Assembly (NCBI GenBank): GCA_029964075.1 | Contig: CM057129.1 | Location: 12,577,430-12,641,429 of the forward strand | DNA length: 64,000 nt | Direction of reading: 5' to 3' | Source: Patiria pectinifera | Lineage: Eukaryota > Echinodermata > Asteroidea > Valvatida > Asterinidae | Shown here: positions 37,401-49,400 of the stretch, piece after piece | Position numbering within the stretch: position 1 is the stretch's first letter | Layout of the letters: each line of letters starts with the position of its first letter | Made by a program: the position numbers and the translations under genes | Notes under the pieces: generated by a model | The model's input: the letters and a program-made list of their open reading frames with translations, nothing else | Told to the model about the DNA's origin: nothing | Databases searched by the model: none

Positions 37401-40400
37401 CCAATCCACATATTGGCCCAGGTGGGATTCGAACCCGGGTCACAGCGGTGGAAGGCGAGGAAAGTACCGCTACACCAACCTGACTCCCAGTCCTGATGGA
37501 GTTGAAGCACCTGCGGTTGGAGGCCACAGCACCTAGTGACGAACAGCACTCCCAAATCTGCTCCACTAGGGGAAAGCGCTAACTCAACTAGTGTTTGGGA
37601 TTTAGGGATTGGGTGGATTAACCTGTGGTTTTGGGTGGATTAGCCTGTGATTTGGGTGGTTGACCGGTGGCTCTGGATGGCTGACCGGTGGCTCAGGGTG
37701 GCTGACCAGTGGCTTAAGTGGCTCATGTGGCTCAAGTGGCTCAAGTGGCTCAAGTGGGGGAGACTTACACCCTAATTAGTGACAATTAGACAATAAAACA
37801 GAGACAGGAGACTTCTTTGACTTCTTTGGTCCCACCAGGCGAGGAAGTGAGATTTATTCTATCGAACTGTGCCTTTTATAGGCAACATGGTCATATACAT
37901 TCACATACAATAAATGCCCTCATTACTAAATGTAAGGGGCTGGTATAGTGCCCTGACCCTCCTAAGTAACAAAGGGAGGCCAGAGACGGTGGGTTCGTTG
38001 TTCACAATTTATTGAACTGCAGCTCAGTAACTGTAAGGCGGAGGTTGGAGAGCGACAGGCAGCAACGAGGGCAGGAGCATAGCATGTAAATAAGAAAAGA
38101 TAAGACAAATAATAAATTATACAATACAAGTACATGTACATGTTCATGAGTTGTGTGTCCAAATTAATAGCCAAATTAAATAATACAGCTGTAATGAAAT
38201 TGTTTCTTGATATTACACAGGAAATGGCACACGTAAATAATTACTATGCACTATTACAGTCAGTCTGCCTGGAGGTGAAATAAAAACAATGTGTTCCTAG
38301 GACAGACCAAATTATTGGCTTACTGACCCTCCACACAAAAATATACTCAAAATTAATCTCTCATAAATGATTGAAGTACAATGTGCCCAGAGACCCGTAA
38401 ACACATTAGTATTGCAAGAGGAATAATAGGAATAATAATATTTTGTCCTAAACTCCAAAGTTATAATTAAAGTCATGACAAGTACATGCATATGCCTTAA
38501 TAAGCTTGTCAAGGAGGTACTGCTACATGCTCAGGTACATGTATACACATATTCTGCTGCAATTGCAAGTTTACACAAAATACTGCATACTGACACAAGG
38601 GGGCGCTATTTACCTACCAAGAAATTGATTCATATTCCCTGGCAAGTTATGCCATTAAACACTCCTTAATAACAGTCAGCAGAAAGTATTTCCTCCATAC
38701 ATTAATAAGTAGACCAGGTGACCTATTTAACGACCAATTAAATGTTCAAACAAAAAGTACACTCTCGTGAATCTGGCAAACGTAAACATCCCTATTCAAA
38801 ACCGCACGGTCGCCATTTTGACCAAAAATTATCGAAAGTAAATTACTTATTATCTTCCTCAAAACTTTGTATTCAGGAGAATAAGGGTACAGGAAATGAC
38901 CGCTATTAAGTATACTTCCAAAATAATATACTGGTTTCGTAATCAACGTGGAAATTAAGGCGAAACAAGAAGTTACCTGTAAGGCGGAGGTTGGAGAGCG
39001 ACAGGCAGCAACGAGGGCAGGAGCATAGCATGTCCTACCCTCGCCGCGCGGTGGCGCTCTCCAAACTCACCGTATCAGCAGTGTTCCTACTCCCTACATA
39101 AAGTACACAGGGTGCCTCAACCAATGAAAATGCAGTATTGCTTAGTAGATGACTTAAGCCATGCCCACTAACAGCGCTGGCCAATTAAATGCTGATGTTC
39201 TAGTATGAGTGACTAGGCACTAAAGAAAAGTCACTATACAGTTCATGTTACTGTATAAAACGTATAGTTGATGATTCATCACATGACCTCCCCCAGAGGT
39301 TGCAGTCCCTGAAACTGTTAAGTCTTAATTTATTAAAGTAGTCACACAACAAACATTTGAAAACTTAAGATTTGAATCAGAGTCACATCCTTCATTCAGT
39401 ATTCTCATATAAAATTTACAATCTTCGCAGCTGACAAAGTGGGTTTAATAAATCTCATAAGCAGCAGTATTTGTGCACACAAACCTAGTTTAACAATCTT
39501 CTAAGAACAACTCTAAAATGGAATGATTCATCCTTTTTATCAACACATGGCTTTACATGAAATAGATGACTTTATATAAAATAAATGGCTTTATATAAAA
39601 TAGATGAGCAACACTTTCAAAATACCTCTATCAAAGTCTTCTTAGTACATGTACATGTATAACAAAATAAAGTGGTTCATATCTTACTCTTTAAAGATAA
39701 CTCGATCCTCAATGTTTTAACTTTTAACATCAACTGTAAAACGTTTAAAAACTTAACTTAACTTTAAAACTTTGAACTTCAAAACTCTTTTAACTTTTAT
39801 GAATACTTGACAACTTTTGTGTAACTTTATACATGAGCTTGACTTAATTCTCTTATTTCTCTAGAAATAAAAGTCCTGCTTGGCCTCCTTCTGGTTGAAC
39901 AGGACCCCTCGGCGGAAAACTCTTGTGATGGTGGTTACTTCAATGTGATCTGCCGCCATCTCCTCCGCCGGGTCGTCACTTTCCGTCGACGAGCTTACCA
40001 TCTCGGCGTCAAGCTGCCGGAGTAGCTTCAACGACTTTCCCCCAGTCTTGGGGTGGCCTATTGCAGTGGAGGTTGAGGGGGAAGTGGTTGTGGAGGGGAC
40101 CGGGAGAAGCTGTAGTTCTGGCTCTGGGGGCATGGTGGCGGGGGACTGCGACTTAGATATTTAAGGCTTGGCGCCATTTTTCTTCCCATCATGCCTGTGG
40201 GAATCAGCGTGGCGGTCTAGGCTGTCCTTCCTTGTGAAGCACTCTCCACAAGAGTTGCAGATGAAGGGCGACGGGTCTGCATGCACCTCTTGTACATGTC
40301 TGGCTGGGCTGGCCCTTGATGCAAATTTCTTGCCGCAACTTCCCTCGCGACAAGGGTAGGAGGTGGCGATGGTTGGGTTTGTCAGGGCTGGATTGGACTC

Positions 40401-43400
40401 AGCTTTCGGCTTTCTTTGTACGGTTGACACCGACCATGTTGAGCTGCTGGGACATTCATCCCTCTTGGCTGCAGTGCTTTGGCGATCGCCGGTCCCCTTA
40501 CGGTCGCGCTTGTTAGCTCCGCGGTCCTCCATCTGCTCCCGGTCGCGTTTCCTGCCCTTGCACGCCTTGTCCCCCTCATCTCGGACATGTCGGACTCGGT
40601 GTCGGTCGTCCTCCTTTCCCTCGGGCATTGCTACAGGGAGGTGGCTGAAGTGGTACTATAGCAGTGGTTGTGGTGGCTGATGGACTATAGCGCGGTGGCT
40701 GTGGTGGCTGAGTGGAACGAGCGAGGTGGCTGTGGTGGCTGAAGTCGGGAGTATTTTATGTGAGGTCAACGCGATGAAAGGTTCAAACACAGAATGAGCT
40801 GAGGCATGTACACGCGCCGTTACGCGTCCATGCCACGCCCACACATACATGTCTCGCACGCACAAACGGTACACGCTGTGCATGGTTGCTATGCAACCAT
40901 GTGATGTCTGGTTGATTCCCTTTCAGCACACACATGAAGTACAGGATACCAGTTACAAGTTGCGGCAACGATGACCAGATTTTTCTTTCTGCTAAATCCT
41001 TTTCTTTCTTGTACTGGCTAAACTTCGTAATCCTGTAGCCTAGTGGGACGTCGTCGCTGGCATTTTGGGTACCGCCCGACGGAAAATTGGGTATTTGATG
41101 CTGGTTCTTGCTCCTCGTCTTGAATTAGGCCCGTTGTGATATCTTCACTGCCGTTTCCTTGGACGGAAATTTGCTCCTCCCCTGCCAATTCTTGTTCTGT
41201 CGATCGTTCAACAGAGGGCTCGAGGTGAAGTGGGCATTCCCCCATGTTGTCTGTGGTTTCTCCAAGTGGATCATCGTCCACCAAGTGAACAACATCTTCA
41301 TCAGTTGGTGGAGGTTCCTGCTCATCCTCGGTCTCCGGCTCCACAGGAATGCTATCTCTCCCCTCGGTTCGCCATTTTCTTCTCTCTGGGCCTGTGTAGA
41401 TCTTCAGTTTGTCATAATGCACAACCTTCGGCTTTGATTTTGGTTTCTCCTGTATCCGGAAGGTCACATCTGATAACCTCTTCAGGACTAGATACGGGCC
41501 AATCCAATTTTACTTGTAGTTTTAAATTTTGGAATTTTACTCATATTTCAATTTTGTGTAAATTTTGTGGATAAGTTATTGTTTTATCAAATTGTAGTTT
41601 TATATTTAAATGAGCCAATGGAAACTAAATTTCTGTATTTTTATGATGCGGACAATAAATTTCTAATCTAATCTAATTTGAACTGCAGCTTGGGAGACAA
41701 TCCTTTCTTGCGTGCAGTGTTGTACAGCCATACAAACATTCCAGCTTGCATCTTGCTACCCGAAACATGGCAATCATAGTTGCGCTTTTGCCTCAGAAGA
41801 TTCACTTTCATTTTGCCCCGAGCTCTTTGATGTGCCTCACTCATTTTCTGTCGGAGATTTTTGGCATAGTCAGACTGTCGTTTGGTAGTTCGGTAAGCGC
41901 ATGTAGTGGTAGTGCTATCTCCCGCCCCATAAGCATGGTGCAAGGTGACTCTCCGGTGCTTTCTTGAGCCGTACTTCGGTATGCCATCATCGAGTATGCC
42001 AACTGGACATCCCAATCCTTCTGGTCTGGCTTTACGAACGGCCCAACCAGATTCACCAAGCTTTGGTTGAATCTTTCAATGAATCCGTCGGACTTAGGGT
42101 TCCATGGGCAAATTCGCGTCTGGTCGATCCCCAGCAATCTGCAAACTTCTTTGAATATGGTAGACTGGAAGTTTGTGCCTTGGTCACTGTGGAGTTCTTT
42201 TGGACAGCCATATCTGCAAATAAATTGCTCCACCAGAGTTTCTGCTATGGTCGGTGTCTTCTGGTCTGGCAGTGCGTACGCCTCAATCCACTTCGTAAAT
42301 GGATCTCCCACAACTAGTACATACGCATTGCCTCGGTCGCTCCTGGGCAGGGGGCCCATAACATCCAGAGCAATTCTCTCCATCGGTGCGCCAACCGTGT
42401 ATTGTTGAAGGGGAGCTCGGGGTTTCTTGCCCGGTGATTTCCTCCTTGCACACACTGTGCATTGTCGAACCTTGGAACGCACATCGGCCGATACTCCTGC
42501 CCAGTAGTACCTTTGTCGGACCTTGTGTAGGGTCTTGCGCACTCCTTGGTGACATGCCGTTTTACTATCATGGAGTTCATCCAGGACACTTTCCCGCAGG
42601 CATGACGGCAAAATTACTTGCAACTTACATTGCCTTCCGTCATCTGTCTCAAAGCGTCGGCATAGAGCTCCCTGTTGCATCTTCAGCTGTTGCCACTGCA
42701 TTACGTGAAACTCCCATTTGCCAAAACCCCTGAACTGTACCTACCGATTTCACTGTGACTCTTATCAGCTGTTATCAGTAAAGTAATTATAAGATAAACA
42801 CTTACCCTGGCACCCACTTCCCCCGGGCCAGTGACCATGAGCTGGTGGTGTCAAATAATGGAAACCTTGAAGAGCATGGCTGAAGTCGGACTGTTTCTTA
42901 TTTGATATCTCGAGATATATTTGATCGATTTTTATGATTCAAAGTTGCTCACATAATAACTTTTGACACTTTTCCAACTACTTTACATTATAAACAAGAA
43001 CCTAGTAGACTTTGGTAGATATTTTTTGTCTGTAAGCTCACAGGCAGAGGCACCATACACAACCTGTTCACGGCTCGTTAACTCTTGATCAGATAAGAGA
43101 GATCGCGTTGAAAGCTGCTGAATCTGAAATCGGTAGGTACGACCCGAGTTTGTCATAGGCAAACTCGGGTCTAGCTCAAATGGGAGATTCATGTAATGTG
43201 GGCCCAATATGTTTTGGTTGCTGCTGACTCAGTGGAGAGAGATTCCCACTCTGGTCTGTCCCCTCCATTCTCCTTTAATAGCTCTGACAATAGGTCCAAT
43301 CGTAGGATCACCCAACTGTTTCTCCCTCAGTTCCTTCAGCGTCCATTTTGGTGAGAGACTTATCATTCGGGTCCCACTATCTGCATTCACCCCTGTCGTC

Positions 43401-46400
43401 GGTACGTTTTGTTGGCCTTGACCTTTCCCTTCTGTCTCCTCCTGTCTTCCCTCGTTCCGAGGATCACCAATTGCCGAATCTTCTGGGCAACTATTTTTAG
43501 GCATCTGCACCTGGTCCTTTTTGTTCTGCTCCATACCTCTTCCGCACTGCTTGCATGGCATGCGGGAGAGTGCATCGGCATTCTGGTGGACTCGACCTGG
43601 CCGATGTTGAATCGTGAAGTCGTACTCACTCAAGATCTCCATCCATCTAGCCAGTTGTCCTTCTGGGTCACGGAAGTTTAGCAACCATCTCAAGGCTCCA
43701 TGATCGGTTCTGATTACAAAGTGTTGACCATACAGGTAATGCCGGAAGTGCTTGACAAATGTCACAATGGCCAGGAGTTCTCGCCTCGTGACGCAGTAAT
43801 TCCTTTCTGGCTTTGACATAGTGCGGCTGGCATATGCAACAACTTTCTCCACACTATCATATTTTTGGGATAGCACAGCTCCCAGGCCTGTGCTACTGGC
43901 ATCCGTGTCTAGTACAAACTCTTCTTCGGGGTAGACTAGTATGGGTGCTGATGTCAACTGTGTCTTCAGAGTGCGGAAAGCAACCTCGCAGTCCTCTGTC
44001 CACAGGAACATCCGGTTCTTTTCCATAAGTCGGTGCAATGGTTGGGCAATCTTGGCAAACCCTTGAATGAAACGTCTGTAGTAAGAAGCCAATCCGATGA
44101 CGAGGTGTTGGCCATTCCTCCACAACTCTCACTTTCTCGGGGTCCATGGCTACGCCCTCACTAGATATCACATGTCCCAGGTAGGCTACCGATTGTTTGA
44201 AGAGGCTACATTTCTTCGGCTTTAGTTTGAGGTTGGCCTGTCTCAGCCTCCGGAAGACTTCCTCAAGTCTCTCTATCTCCTCATCCACCGTCTTGGCGAA
44301 GACCACGATGTCATCTAGGTACAGTAGTAGTGTTTCCCACTGAAGCCCGGAGAAAATCCTTTCCATCAGGCTCTCGAATGTAGCCGGGGCGTTACAGAGG
44401 CCAAAAGGCATGACCTTCCACTGGTACAGTCCTCCTCTGGTAACGAAGGCTGATTTGGCCTTGGCATCCTCATTTAGTTCCACTTGCCAGTATCCACTGG
44501 CCAGATCTAGGGTACAAAACCACTGTGCCCCTGCTAGCGAATCTAAGCTGTCGTCAACCCTGGGTATCGGGTATGCATCTTTCAGTGTGTGTTCGTTGAG
44601 AAACCGGTAGTCCACGCAGAACCGGGTGGATCCAAAGGTGACTTTGGCTATGTGATGGCTCGATTATCCCCTTCTGTAGCATGTCTTGTACCTGCTCGTC
44701 CGCCTCGGCCCGTTGCCAGGTAGGGAGACGTCTGGGACGTTGGCGTATGGGTGCCGTATCATCTGTCCTGATCTCATGACGCACCAGGTCCGTTTTTCCC
44801 AGGTCTTCCGTGCCCTTTGAGAAAACGTCTTGATACTCGATGAGTAGCTTCTTCACCTTGTCTCTATCTGGACTCTCCAGTAAGTTCTCAACACTCTGTT
44901 GGTACAGATCGGTGAGATGTTCTGGAAGCTCTTGACCAGCTTTATTCTCTGCTGTTTCTTCCCCTCTTTCCATCATCATAATCGTAGAGTGATCATCTTT
45001 CTGAATGTCCTTATCAGCCGTGGATGTGATGGTCCCCAAGACACTACCTCCACTTATCATCACAATTGTAGTACCTGGGTTGAACACTCGGACCGGGTAT
45101 TTATCTGCAGTGGCATCCACAAGTACCCTCGCTACCATCAGACCTCCTTTTGCCACCTCACTCCTGTCAGTTAGCTCGATGATCCCCCATCCATGGAGGT
45201 CTTTCTTCTCGTCCAGGACACCAGTGAGGATTGCTTCATGCCCGGGTGGTATCCTTGTAGTCCTGTCTGCTCGCACTCGGCAGCTGAAAATGCTCGTCTG
45301 ATCTTTTCCTTGTAAAGGAATTACATGCTCCCCAATCTTCAATTGCTGATGCCTCAAGTCCAGTACACTGCCAGTGGTCAGTAGATAATTCATGCCGAGT
45401 ATTCCTTGGTTTCTGATGGATGCAACCAAGACTTCCACCTCCGCTTTATATCCTCCAATTTGTACCTCCATCTGGGCACTTCCTTTTACTGGGAGTGGTT
45501 TCCCATCGGCTTGGCGGATAACTTTATCGACCGGTGTCAGTATTGGTCTGGTTTCTTGATCCATCAAGTTGTACTCTTTTGTGTCTATCAATGTCTCTGA
45601 CGACCCAGTGTCTATTAAGAATGGCAGTGGATGTGTCCCGATTTCATCCGGCACGAATACCCCATATGAAGCAACTTCACTTGGTAGTGGTACTGGGTGG
45701 AGCTGCTTCCTTGGAAGTTCTCCACCATCCTCTACTTTTTCTGGATCTGTATCACAGGTTTGGGGTTGTGTTTGCCGACCTTCCCACGACCCCCTGGGTT
45801 GGTCCGGAGTCGTTTCCCGACGGTGCGCTGTTCTTCAGTTCAGGGCAGTTTCTCTTAAAGTGCCCCGTTTTTCCACAGTGGCAGCAGGCTACTTTTTGAC
45901 GCTTCTGTTCGAATTCGGCTTGTTCGGGGCGCCATGTGTCATTCTGCATTGCTTGAGTTAGCCCGGCCAACATCTGATGCACTTGCCTCAGTTGCTCCGA
46001 CATTGCCCGTGTTTGCCTTTCGAACTCATCCCTTGAGACAATCTCCACTTGTCTTGTGACTCGATTGTTTCTGTCTGGGCGACCACCCTGGTTTCGCTGC
46101 CGTTGTCTCTCCGCTTTCAGAAAAGACTCGGTCTCCAGCGCAGCTCTGATCGCCTCATCCAACGTCTTAGGGTGCGCTCTGAAGATTCCCGCTCTAATTT
46201 CTGCATCGGGTATGGCATCCACCAGATACCCTCGTGCCAGACGCTCTCTGCTATCTCGGGGCAGCTCAGGATACGCCAGCTCCGCAAGTCGACATATTCC
46301 CTGCCCCAGCACTTGCAAACTTTCGTTTTCTGTCCTTGTTCTGCTCCTAAGCTCGGCTAGGTACGTTTCGGCTTGCTTACCAGGCCCATAACGTCTTTCT

Positions 46401-49400
46401 AGTCTTGCTGTGAGCTCTGCATAGGTCAGCACTTCTCCTGTAGTCCTGTCTCCCAGCACTTGCTGTGCTTGACTCTTGAGACTCGCTGCCAGGAAGTAAG
46501 CTTTGTCCTCTGCCGTCCAGCTATTAATAACTGCACATGACTCAAAATGAGATTTGTAGTCTCTCCATGGCACCACCCCGGCGAATCGATCCGGCACGAT
46601 ATTTGGCTTCCGATGAACTCTGCTTGTTCCTTCTGCTCCTGCAACGGCTGCTCTCTTGGGTGGATCCTGCCCCTTTTGTTCAGGCAGAGTTTTCTTTTCT
46701 ACTGATCCTTTCTCTCCCGGATCCACTGGTTTCCTCAGGTGCTGCCCTGTGCTTCTTACTTCTTCCGCCACCCACTGTGGTGCAGTGCACATCTGATGTC
46801 CAGGCGCCTCTCCCAACCGCTGCTGCAGATTACACCTCGCATCAAACGCCGGCTGTGGGGTGTTTATGCTACCTGGCATTTCCCCTGGAGCCTGCATTCT
46901 TGGTCGGGCCGAAGGCCATCCAGACTCCACCAGAACATCGCTCGTTCCAGTAGGTCTCTGCCGTCGAACCTCTGCTGGTTCTACTCCGCCCCAATCAGTC
47001 AAACTCCGGTAGACTGGCTGCTCTACCACCCCCGGTCCCCATGTCACTGGTGTTGACATGAATCTTGCCTGAGGAGAGGACTCCGCTGTGCCGACCGTAG
47101 GTGTCATCACTTCCCCAACTCTTCCGGTCTGTTGGAAGAGCTTTTGTGCCGTCACTGGCTCCTGCGCCCTGATGCCAACACCTGGCATCCTCTCGGCGGA
47201 TATTGCCGGTGTCAATATAGGAGGCAATGGTGTTACCGCAGGGTGTAGCCTAATGCTTGCTCTGCTGGTCACCCTGGCCGGTGTCGTCTCAAAGCATCCC
47301 ACACTTTCTTCCAACATCCTGTCTTTACCGTCCATTGTTGCTGTGACTAGTGGTTCTCCACTTCCACCGCTGAACTCTGCAATCCCCAAATCACTACTTC
47401 TGGTAGATCGGTCCTGACCACTCTCACCCTGTGGTTCCTTTGGCTAGCTGTCCCGTCACTCTCAGTGGATCCCACCGCTGCCACCAATGTAACGTGCGTC
47501 GCCTAGTCGGTTCCTTGCCTCTCTGGCCCAGTCCCGATGGAGTTGAAGCACCTGCGGTTGGAGGCCACAGCACCAAGTGACGAACAGCACTCCCAATCTG
47601 CTCCACCAGGGGAAACCGCTAACTCAACTAGTGTTTGGGATTTAGGGATTGGGTGGATTAACCTGTGGTTTTGGGTGGATTAGCCTGTGATTTGGGTGGT
47701 TGACCGGTGGCTCTGGGTGGTTGACCGGTGGCTCAGGGTGGCTGACCAGTGGCTTACAGGGGTGTGAGTGGAGTCCAAAAAAAATAGCTGAAAATAGCTG
47801 AACCTGTAAATAACCGAACCTGCGAGCGCGAAGCGCAAAGCTCTTACGGCGTGGGGTCCGGGGCCCGCGCAAGGGCCCCGGAAAATTTTTGAAATGTAGA
47901 TGCTCTGTGGTGCATTTTAAAGCCTCCTGGCATGCCTGGGCCAACTATTGGTCGCAAATGTTTTGCAATTTATGCACGTTTTTAAGTTAACTTTTCCTTC
48001 ATATTGGCTTGAAACTGCCTAAATGGCAAACTTGTATATGAAAACTGGGAAATTCGACCACGTTTTCCATATTTTAACTTCTTACTGCAGATGATACACA
48101 TCGTCAGATGATCGTCATCGCGTGTCCCGGCAATGCCCGGCTTCTGATCGAGTCGCCTAATTTCTGCCCATTAACCATGTGTTCCATCCAAATCCATTTC
48201 CACGGATTCGTAACCTGAGGATCGGTCTTGTCAATGTCCGTATCAAACTCCAAACCTCTTCGGATAATAACACATTTGTGTTGCACTAACATCTTGCGGA
48301 ATTAATAATGTAAAAATACGTTCGAAACATCTGAAACGACACACTAACGTACTGTATCAGCATGCAGCGGAATACGCAGCATGGATAATGCACACATGAA
48401 CTTTGCCCCGCATGATGCCCTCTACCGGCGCGGCACGGCGACAATTTACTAGTCTTATTTCAAGGCTTTATATTTGCAACAAGACGATGTTTACAGCGAG
48501 TTATTGTGGAGATCATCGCGTGTCACTACATGCATAGACACAAGAACGGCCACAAAGAGTCCCAACGCGCTTCATGGCGCAGTGTGAATATTCATATTTA
48601 TCTGCAGCCAATCACAGCGCAATGACTGTTGGTTCCCCGGATGCTGTTTACACGTTGAGTACACACGCGGCTTCGAGCTGAAAAATGCATGCACATGGCA
48701 TCGTGTATATAGTACACACGTACGTACGTACAATGTACTCGCTTGCACGCACCCGTACCCCATCCCAGAGCTACGTGTATGTTGTGGAGCGGATCGCGTG
48801 CGTTCGGCAGCGGCGGCGGAAAATAAAATAAACGGAAATAAAATCAATGCTTACGCGCGGGGGAAAAAGCGGGGGGAAATCTGGACCATCGGAAGAAAAA
48901 AAGCGGAAAACAAAATGTGGCACGCTGAACAAAAAAGCGGAAATCCGCTAAATAGCGGAGATTTCACACCCCTGGGCTTAAGTGGCTTATGTGGCTCAAG
49001 TGGCTCAAGTGGCTTTGCAGTCCGCCTGCATCTAGCTTCGACCGTGAATCGGCAGATTGTTCGAATCATTTCGTGGTCGGTGTCACCGTCAGCTCCCCGC
49101 ATGGCCCTGGTGCTGAGTATATCAGTAAGATCAACTCTGCGGACCAACGCATAGTCGAGGAGATGCCATCGCTTTGATCGAGGGTGCTGCCAGCTGTAGA
49201 ACTACCTCGGCGGGATATTGAAAGAGGTGTTGGTCACAGCTAGGTGTAGTTCAGTGCAGAGGTTGAGTAGTAGCTCGCCATTCGAATTTAGCTTCCCTCT
49301 GCCGAACATACCAATCACTTGTTGCCACAGTGTGTGATCACTCCCCACACGTGCATTGAGGTCGCCCAGTACCACTAACTTGTCCGACTTGGGTACAGCT

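Larger units (their letters stand above)
37491..39283 (-). mobile_element. 3' LTR of the Ty3/gypsy element (interrupted)
   Basis: Oriented on the minus strand. It begins TGTGATGAATCATC just after a polypurine tract and continues to the U5 repeat region gccacttgagcc..ggtcaaccacccag, shared with the right LTR (47488-49014). Its last about 36 bp are replaced by a SINE. It contains a TATA box (37880-37873) and AATAAA (37858-37853) in promoter/polyadenylation order. A further 889 bp lies between two 57-bp direct repeats. Confidence 0.75.

Noticed and set aside
40363..40680. 105-codon plus-strand ORF opposite the zinc-finger ORF
   Set aside because: Shadow of the minus-strand C2H2 ORF, which has recognisable fingers; the plus frame has none.
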